From the NCBI GenBank assembly GCA_963575745.1, contig CAUYUJ010015016.1:656244-720243 (forward strand): DNA of 64,000 nucleotides. Direction: 5' to 3'. How positions within the stretch are numbered: the stretch's first letter is position 1; every line of letters starts with the position of its first letter. This document shows, in pieces, positions 55,706 to 64,000 of the stretch. Source of the stretch: Prorocentrum cordatum. Lineage: Eukaryota; Sar; Dinophyceae; Prorocentrales; Prorocentraceae. The translations under genes and the position numbers were made by a program. Under the pieces are notes generated by a model. The model worked only from the letters and a program-made list of their open reading frames with translations. It was not told where the DNA came from and searched no databases.

Positions 55706-56020
55706 TAGGGAATCGACCCGAGGGGTGCGGATGTCCGCGGCGTGGTCGCTGACCATCTCAGCGGTCGTCTCCGCAATCTCCCGGCCCAGCGGCCCCCAAA
55801 GGGGCCCGCACGTGGAGCCCAGCCGCCCCAGGACACTCTCGGGACGCGCCAACAAGCACTGGACATAGTCGGCGTCGCCCCGCGGGAGCAGGTCGTCGGG
55901 CCCGACCGCCGCCACGGCTCCCGCGTACTCATCGAAACCGGGGATGAGGATATCCCAGCGATGTTCGTCCGCCGAGCAAAGGAGGCAGACGCAGCCGCTC
56001 ATGGTCAACATCGCAGTCTC

Positions 56021-56655
56021 GATGCTGCACTCCGACCGTCCCCCTGGCCTTCAGGTCACTTCACCACGCCCTGCCAGTCACGAACACCAGCAGGGACATC
56101 TCGAGGCGCCCAGGCTCCTTCGGCGGAGAGCCTCGTCCGGCCTCGTGGTGCGCCAGAGACCGCGCTGACAAGCGCGCGTGCATCTGCCCCAGCGCTCGCG
56201 CTGGTCGTCGGAGGCTCCGATCAGCTCGGGCAGGCTGGGCAGACGGGCACCTCGGAGAGCCCAGGCGGGCAAACTGGGCAGGCGGGCAAACTGGGGAGTC
56301 TGGGCTGGAGGAGGAAGAGGAGGAGGAGGAGGAGGAGGAGGAGGAGGAAGAGGAGGAGGAGGAGGAGGAGGAGGAGGAGGAGGAGGAGGAGGAGGAGGGG
56401 ACGCCGATTCGACTGGGGCGCCGAAGGGCTCTCCGCCCCCGTCCAGCTCCAGTCCCGGGAGGGCCGCCCGCTGTCGCCGCCGCCTGCGCCGCCGAAGAGG
56501 GGCGGGTAGTCCGCGCATCGGGCGCGCCCGCAGGATCCGGGGGAGCGGGCGGCCTCCGCTTTCCGAAGCAGCAGACTTCAGAGAGAAGCGTTGCGGACGA
56601 GACTCCTTTGAAGCACGTCGATGTTTAAGAGCCCCCAAAGGCGCACGCACACCGA
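56021..56655. other. GC-rich spacer with (GGA)n tract
   Basis: GGAGGA run at 56305-56400 on plus. A minus-strand Pro-rich frame is its translation. It may include upstream exons of the retroelement gene, not resolvable. Confidence 0.5.
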
Positions 56656-56659
56656 TTTA

Positions 56660-57400
56660 TGCACATGTGTGTATGTATGTATGCATGTATGCATGGTTGT
56701 ATGTATGTATGTGTCTATGTGTCTATGTATGTATGTATGTATGTATGTATGTATGTATGTATGTATGTATGTATGTATGTATGTATGTATGTATGTATGT
56801 ATGTATGTATGTATGTATATGTGTGTATGTATGTATGTATATGTGTGTATGTATGTATGTATGTATGTGTGTGTATGTATGTATGTATGTATGCATGCAT
56901 GCATGCATGCATGCATGCATGCATGCATGTACGTGTGTATGTAGGTAGGCAGGCAGGTAGGTAGGTAGGTAGGCAGGTGTGCATGTATGTATGTATGTAT
57001 GTATGTATGTATGTATGTATGTGTGTATGTATGTGTGTATGTATGTATGTATGTGTGTATGCTTGTATGTATGAGTGTGTGCATGTATGTATGTATGCAT
57101 GTACGTATGCATGTATGTGCGTTTGTGTATGGGTATGTATGTATGCATGCATGTGTTTATGTACGTGTGCATGTATGTGTGTATGCATACATGAATGTTT
57201 GTATGTATGTGTATACCTGAATACACACAAACATACGTACGTGCGTGCGTGCATACAAGCATGCATGCATACATAATTACACACGTAAACATATACGTAC
57301 AGATCTACATACCTACATGCCTACACACATACATGCATACAAACATACATAAGTATGTGTATATTCATGTCTATGTACACACGAATATGTGTGTAGATGC
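56660..57400. repeat. Compound TATG/GCAT/TAGG microsatellite, second locus
   Basis: Same motif order as 48745-49465: TATG, GCAT, TAGG, TATG, then degenerate. Confidence 0.96.
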
Positions 57401-59300
57401 ACGCATATGCATATCATTATATAATAAAAGTATACACCTGTGGACACACCTGTACACTGAGAGAACACACATGAGGAACCTATACACACGACCTCCTCTT
57501 CTTCCTCCTCCTCCTCCTCATCCTCCTCCTCTTCTTCCCTTCCATTATCCTCCTGCTTCTGTTACTCCTCCTCCTCCTGCTGATCCTGCAATTAGCAGGA
57601 TGCGACGACGAGACGTGCTTGCGCGGATGTATGCGCATGTACTGCACTTCGGGATCCGGAGCGCAAGAAGAGAGGGCAGAGAGCATGAGGAGAAGGATAG
57701 GCGGAAAGAAGTCAAGAGGGAGCGCGGAGGCATGGTGCAGGCAGCAGCAGGAAGGAAACAGCAGCAGTGAAGAAGGGGGCACAACGAGCTCGCAAACTGC
57801 ATCAGGCAGGAATGGGACGAATGATAACGGGATACTGGGGGATGAATGTGGTAAGGAGGAGGAGGGGGAGGAAGGACGACGGAGGAGGGAGGAAGGAAAT
57901 CGGGGGAAGGAAAAAGGAAGGCGGGGATGGGCAGAGGGAGCTGGGAGGCATGGGAGGAAGGCAGAAGGGAACGGGGAAAGGAGGGGGGAGGGAGGAGTGT
58001 GGAAAGCGGGAAGGGAGAACGCGAAGTAAAGAGGGAGGGAGACCGAAAGACAGGAAAAACGAGGGAGGGAATTTGAAAAGAGAAGAAGGGAACAATATGA
58101 GGGAATCGGGTTAGGGAGGAGTGGAAGTTAGCGGATGGGGAGGCGGGAGGGACAAGTCAGAAAGGAGGAAGAGGAAGTGTGGCGTGTGTGGAAGTGTGGG
58201 GTTGGAAACGAGGGGGGGACTCGAAACGCGGGGGGAGGAAGATAAAGGAAGAAAGGGCATGGAGCAGGCACGAGAGAGAAGGCAGGGAGGGAAAACACAG
58301 CAGGGAGCTGAGTGGAAAGCGCAGGGAGCATAGAGCAGAGAGGGGACGCGGGTGAGGAGGCGATGGGGCAAGGCTGCAAGGGAAACGAATACGACAAAGG
58401 GCAGGTATGTTTTCCAGTGCCCTCGGTGGCCATCCATTGCCGTATGGCCCTTTGTCCTTGCCCCACCCCTTCATGGCAGCACCCTTCATAGCGGCCCCCT
58501 TCATCTGCATCAGCGTCCAGGGGTCCATCCACTCCATGCCCCAGCCTCGATGGCGTGCACCGCCACGGCGCGCAAGAGAGGGGGGGAAGAAAGGGGACAG
58601 GAGGAGACACGGCGCAACAGTTCGACGGGCAGTTCGCCCAGGCCTAGCGGGGCTTGACTCCCGCTCAGGCCTACCTCACATTGGCGGGAGGTGCCGCAAA
58701 TCGAGCAGGGGTGGGGAGAAACGCGACTGTTTTTTGTGCGGCCCGTTGGTGTTATGTACGGCCCGTTGAATGTTTGTGCGGCCCGGCGCACGACCGGGTG
58801 GGTCTGTGGCCCGCGCTCACCCTTCAAATAAAAGCATTGTGTAGAAGTTTCCTGTCATAGCTCTGGTAATCCTGGGAGCCCTTACAGGTTTGCGTTCCCG
58901 CCCAGAAAAAGCTGGCCGCACAAAGAACCATCTAAAGGCACGTTAAAAACAATATAGTAGTCGTTGTGCCAGTCTTCAATGTAACATTCAAGAAAGCAAT
59001 TTTGGACGCAACGTGGTAAGCCAAGCTGCATGTCCAAGGGTGCGTGCAACGCTGGACAAATTGTTCGAAAAGCGGGCTCGACACGTCCTCCTGAGCATCA
59101 CGATCATCATTTGATTTGATTCATCCTCATCCTCCCCATCATGATCATCCTCCCCTCCTCTTGCACTTGTAAAACATCACGGGCGTAATCGCCCGTCACT
59201 CCTCTTCCTTGTCATCATCACCCTGGCCCCCATTTTCCTTCTACTGGCTCCTCACTCCCATCTTTTCCCGCACCTCCTCCTCCTCCTCCTCGTTGTTCAT
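57401..59300. other. Non-coding, purine-rich
   Basis: CTCCTC at 57490-57580; G/A-rich 57660-58330. 59100-59290 has ATCATC and CTCCTC patches. No gene recognised on either strand. Confidence 0.5.
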
Positions 59301-59364
59301 TGTTCCTCCTGTCCCTCTGCACTATGCTCCTCCCACTGCATGCTCCTGCTGCCTCACTTCCTGC

Positions 59365-59645
59365 TAGCTCCTCAGAGGCCCCAAGAGGCTCTTCAGAGGC
59401 CCCAAGGGGCTCTTCAGAGGCCCCAAGAGGCTCTTCAAAGGCCCCAAGAAGCTCTTCAGGGGGCCCAAGAGGCTCTTCACGGAGCCTTCAGAGGCCCCGA
59501 GAAGCTCTTGCCCCAAGAGGCTCTCCAGAGGCCCCAGGAGGCTGAAGAGTGCCGAAGGGACTCTTCAGAAGCCCCAAGAATCTCTTCAGAGGCCCCAAGA
59601 GGCTCTTCAGAGGGCCCAAGAGGCTCGTCAGAGGCCCAAGCATTC
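59365..59645. repeat. ~21-bp GAGGCCCCAAGAGGCTCTTC repeats
   Basis: About 13 imperfect copies. Confidence 0.93.
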
Positions 59646-59804
59646 AGATGCCCCAAGACCTGCCCCGCTTCACTGTTCTCGAGGATTCCTACACCCCGGA
59701 GAACCCCTGGCCGCACGAAGGCCCACCGGGCCGCGCCGAAGCCCATCTGGCTGCAATAGAACCTATCTCCCCTCTGGCGCGGACTAGATTGGGGAGACCA
59801 AAAG

Positions 59805-59965
59805 GTACCGATACCGCTACTCCCCGGACCTCTCCTGGGGTGCGTTCTGACTAGGATTTCGAGGCGAATCCAGCGGTGGCGACGAGGGACGCCCAGGAGG
59901 CCCAAGAAGAGGAAAACGAGGGAAGGGTAGATGTATGGGCACCTTTTCCTCCTCTGATAAGTGGG
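59805..59965 (+). repeat. Dispersed repeat, copy 2
   Basis: Matches 12471-12635 in the same orientation. Confidence 0.65.
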
Positions 59966-60435
59966 CCCCCCGACCGAAAATAAATACGAGTCGGCGGCGA
60001 CCATAGCGCGGCTCGCCCCGTCTGCGCTCGGGGATCTTCTGACCCGGGTCAAGCCAGACCCGGGTCAGCGGGAAACCAAAAACCCGCAATGAAGGAAACA
60101 AAAACTGCAACGCAGATCTTCGCAAACCCGGGTCGGCCAACATGCGCGGCCGCCTCGCGGCCACGAGCGGCTCGCCAACCCGGGTCAGCCAGAGGGGGTC
60201 TTCGCAGGATCCTGCAGGATCCAGCGCCCTGGCTGACCCCCGTTTGCACCGACCCCCGTCTCGAGGCTCCCGCTGCGCGCCCGAGCAGAGGGCGCCGGCT
60301 TCGAGCGCGGCTGGGCCTGCGCGCCTCGGCCTCCTCGGGGAGGCGCGGCGCCGCCTCGGGGCAGCCCCCGCGGCGGCCCGGCACGAGGGCCGCAGAGCGG
60401 TTGCCAGTCGTGCACACAGCGCACCCGGAAGGAGA
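59966..60435. other. GC-rich spacer with ACCCGGGTC motifs
   Basis: Four copies of ACCCGGGTC at about 60040, 60058, 60126 and 60178; no gene recognised. Confidence 0.4.
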
Positions 60436-60437
60436 GA

Positions 60438-60585
60438 GGCTACCATTTAGAGGAAGAAGGTTACCATTTAGAGGAGCAAGGTTACCATTTAGGAGAGAGG
60501 TTACCATTTAGAGGGAAAAGGTTGCCATATGGAGGAGAAAGGTTACCATTTAGATGGGAAAGGAGAAAGGTTACCATTCAGAGGA
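60438..60585. repeat. ~21-bp GGTTACCATTTAGAGGAGAA repeats
   Basis: Seven imperfect copies. Confidence 0.93.
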
Positions 60586-60595
60586 AAAAAAAACT

Positions 60596-60730
60596 GTGCA
60601 CATGCACCGATTCTGGCCAGGCCCATCCTGAGCCCAGGATCGGTGCATAGGCCCTCCTGCCGTGGCCAGGACACCATGTGCACCGATCCTGGGTCAAGGA
60701 CGGGCCTTGCCAGGATCGGCGCATGTGCAT
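60596..60730. repeat. Two consecutive inverted repeats around TGCACCGATCCTGG
   Basis: Arms about 60607-60622 with 60631-60647, and about 60676-60696 with 60706-60728. Confidence 0.8.
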
Positions 60731-61729
60731 AATTTTCTTCGCTCGAGCCAGTTACCATTGGCGCGCCAGCGGCGAGCTTCGAGGCGCGCCTGGAGGCCTC
60801 CATGGAGAGCGACCCCGAAGGAGGCGATCGGACGGAAGCCCCATCGCAGGTCGTTCCAGGCTTGGCGAGTTCGTTGGAATCAGTCCAACAGAGGGCTTGG
60901 CTGTGACTCGATGGTGTGACGGCTCTGCGCAAGGCTTGTGGCGCGCTGTTGCGACACCGCGATGCTAGCTAGGGGGGCCGTTTCCCGCGCCCGATCTGGC
61001 TGTTGACTGGCAGCCATGAGGTGCTACGTGAAGGCACGCCTGCGATCAGTTCGCTGCATTGGCGGTCCTCTGGCGCCTACGGCGTCATGGGTGGCGGGGC
61101 GGTCGCCAGTCCCCGCTCCCTGGTGAGAGGGGGTAGCGGCCTGGTGGCTATGCGGCGCGGCCGCGGGGGCGGGGTCCTGCTGGACTTCCGCCCCTTGAGG
61201 CGCCTCTCTCAAATTCCTTGGCTGACGCTGGCCTGCGCTGTCGTCGTCGGCGCCGTGGCCGTCGCCACCGCGACCTCCCGATGGAATTGCAGTTTGTTCG
61301 TCATCTTTGTCCAAAGCCGTGCACTTGCCCCAAGTGGGAATAAGGCCGATCCCAACCACTCGGGGCCGGTCCCAACCACTTGGGGCGGATTCCAACCACC
61401 GCGCAGGGGCCGATCCCAACGTGACAGGATCCTACATTAGTGCTTCCAGGCGAACACAAGATTACAGACGGATTACAACCTCTACAGAGCCTCTGAAACG
61501 CTTCTGCAAAGCCTCTGATATTCGTAGTAGTAGTAGTAGTAGTCCCACCAGCCCTTTGGGCGTGAGTGGTTTAGCGAGCTTTCTCTGTTCTCAACCCCCC
61601 AACCCCCCTTCTTCCCCTTCGGGGAGGGGTTTACCCCTCCCCCTACCCCCTCCCCCTGGACCTGGAGAGCGCACCCCGCGGGTCGTCAGGGTGGTCTTTT
61701 TCGACGCCTGGGAGGGCCAAAAAACGACG
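60731..61729. other. Unique-looking sequence, no gene recognised
   Basis: 61523-61545 is a TAG run; 61340-61415 has three CCCAACC-type copies. A plus frame at 61003-61440 has no recognisable domain. Confidence 0.45.
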
Positions 61730-61945
61730 ACCCTCACGAGGATTCTGGCTCCGACGGGGGGACGCTCTTGTAGCCCCCTCCTCTTCTGTTAAGCCAAAAC
61801 CCTTGCTTTTACGAGGGTTTTGGCCCCATTTTGGCCTCCCGAGGGGGCCGCGCTCATCTTCCTTCATAGCAAAATCATTGATTTTACGAGGGTTTTGGGC
61901 TCATGTTGTCCTTTTCAGGGGGCAGCGCTTCTTTGCGCTTCTGAG
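61730..61945. repeat. Direct repeats with TTTTACGAGGGTTTTGG
   Basis: Copies start at about 61807 and 61882; a weaker one starts at about 61733. Confidence 0.75.
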
Positions 61946-61964
61946 GAAGTCGCAAGAGGCGCCA

Positions 61965-62135
61965 AGATGGCCCCAAGAGGCCCCCAGGAGCATCCCAAGA
62001 GGCCTCCAAGAGGCCCCCAAGAGGCCCCCAAGAGGCCCCCAAGAGGCCCCCAGAGGCCCCAGAGGCCCCCAAGAGGCCCCCAAGAGGCCCCCAAGAGGCC
62101 CCCAAGAGGCCCCAAGAGGCCCCACGAGGCCCCGA
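61965..62135. repeat. AGAGGCCCCCA tandem repeats
   Basis: About 14 copies of an 11-12 bp unit. Confidence 0.95.
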
Positions 62136-62144
62136 CCAGAGAAC

Positions 62145-62720
<576 letters not shown>

Positions 62721-62884
62721 TACGACTGGGAGCCGAAGAGGAGGAAGAGGAGGAGGGAGAGACGGAAATGGGAGGCAAGACAGAAGGCGGTCGTTCACCA
62801 GTCCTACACGTAACCGACTCTGTCGACTCACACGACGGCGACTTCCTGGACCAGAATGCATGTGGTGTGCGTCGTTGGGGCCCC

Positions 62885-63175
62885 TCGCCCTGGTGTGAGT
62901 CGTTCGGGCTCTTCCCTGTGTGAGTCGTTCGGGCCCCTCGCCGAACGACTCACACAAGGAAGGAGGGGCCCGAACGACTCTGTCCAGGAGGGGGGACCCG
63001 AACTACTCACACCAGGTCCACGGGCCCGAACGACTCATACCACGAAAAACCCGAACGACTCACACCACAAGGAGGAGCCCGAACGACTCATACCAGGACG
63101 AAGCGCCCGACCCATTCACACCACGAGGAGCCCGAACGACTCACACCACGACGCGGGCCTCGAACGACTCGATCC
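62885..63175. repeat. ~25-bp CCCGAACGACTCACACCACG repeats, block 2
   Basis: First copies (62890-62945) are inverted relative to the rest. Confidence 0.9.
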
Positions 63176-63269
63176 GCTACATGGAATGGATCCACTACAT
63201 GGAATGAGACGGGATGCGCCGACAGTCATGTTGAGAGCCTCGAGCTTGTGCATACCTGCAAGACCTCTA

Positions 63270-63705
<436 letters not shown>

Positions 63706-64000
63706 CCTACGACGAAGGGCCCGAACGACTCGCACGCGGACGAGGTGCCCAAACGCCGCACACCACGAGAAGCCCGACCGACTCACACCAGGACGAAAGG
63801 CCCGAACGACTCACACCACGAGGAGCCCGAACGACTCACACCAGGACGAGGGGCCCCGACGACTCACACCAGGACGAGACGCCCGAACGACTCCCACCAC
63901 GAGGAGCCCGAACGACTCACAACACGACGAGCCCGAACGACTCACACCAGGAGGAAGGGCCCGAACGACTCACACAACGAGGATACCGAACGACTCACAC
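63706..64000. repeat. ~25-bp CCCGAACGACTCACACCACG repeats, block 3 (continues past window)
   Basis: About eleven copies up to the window end. Confidence 0.93.

Larger units (their letters stand above)
52895..56020 (-). pseudogene. Truncated dinoflagellate retroelement gene with reverse-transcriptase domain
   Basis: Blocks right to left: 55706-56011 (CVCLLCSADEHRWDILIPGF, VSDHAADIRTPRVDSL); GT-AG intron 54622-55705; then GCDTQKALFESWLRVIREST; after a 1-nt change FTVTPFEGPGTMLLLAKRFD and RGKWFQTIIDAYRD; a linker; CELETGSTNLAALDADLVSL; then GGFFVWKSNETRLRLIIDTS (about 53265-53320), the RT fingers region; then GMADKKDCFHRLK (53091-53130), like motif A, and GAGFDWSLR / FAQVADKQ (52911-52968), like motif B. 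The catalytic YxDD and everything after are missing, replaced by GC-rich repeats at about 52890. Multiple frame changes. I recall this arrangement from abundant dinoflagellate retroelement proteins. Confidence 0.62.

Noticed and set aside
57619-58029. Plus-strand Gly/Glu/Arg-rich open frame
   Set aside because: Purine-rich low-complexity DNA without a motif.

Overview
The window looks like GC-rich nuclear DNA of a dinoflagellate. The basis is the family content (multi-exon proteins of types I associate from memory only with dinoflagellates, a Helitron of the Rep plus DUF6570-like type, a dinoflagellate-style reverse transcriptase), the very high load of satellites and microsatellites, and short exons separated by repeat-filled introns. 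High GC and large introns fit a Prorocentrum-like genome, but the species is inference. I found no rRNA, tRNA, CRISPR array or spliced-leader sequence. Every coding block I can support is on the minus strand.

The main result is a nest of mobile elements. A Helitron Rep-helicase gene runs right to left from about 41.2 kb to 0.75 kb. Its order is ubiquitin-specific-protease (USP) domain (39.65-41.16 kb), zinc finger and DUF6570-like region (37.3-39.6 kb), HUH Rep domain (32.8-37.2 kb), a 141-bp linker (26.27-26.41 kb) and a PIF1-type helicase (0.75-3.07 kb). Two independent insertions split it. The first is a 23.2-kb element (3067-26269) with 30/31-bp terminal inverted repeats starting TAGGG and a perfect 8-bp target-site duplication GATCTGCC. 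These are hAT-type hallmarks. The second is a 6.4-kb element (26411-32831) with 10-bp inverted ends and a 10-bp duplication CCTCCCGGAA; it carries about 37 copies of a 131-bp minisatellite. Removing each insertion, keeping one duplication copy, rejoins the Helitron reading frame exactly.

The 23.2-kb element carries two large multi-exon genes. The upstream one (about 17.6-25.9 kb) belongs to an abundant dinoflagellate family with no function known to me. It shows a D, D, C(2)H, E pattern (ADSSPQ, TDMGTE, GCCCH, VERY) like hAT-type transposases, so I propose it is the transposase. The downstream one (about 4.4-10.5 kb) starts with a divergent C5-cytosine-methyltransferase fold and continues through Cys-rich, coiled-coil, Gly-Lys and cupin-like-looking segments. 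It looks like cargo. A giant DNA transposon carrying its own methyltransferase-like protein is the system I would follow up.

Right of 41.2 kb the sequence is mostly repeats: a ~168-bp satellite (41.7-43.5 kb), an ~89-bp satellite (46.2-47.6 kb), many microsatellite blocks (GAC, TCC, GAT, TATG, GCAT, TACG, TAC) and GC-rich degenerate repeats. One truncated retroelement gene (52.9-56.0 kb, minus) lies among them and has a clear 1.08-kb GT-AG intron with inverted ends. Many coding blocks change frame by one base, at least twice at 9-base homopolymers, so some breaks may be sequence errors rather than decay.
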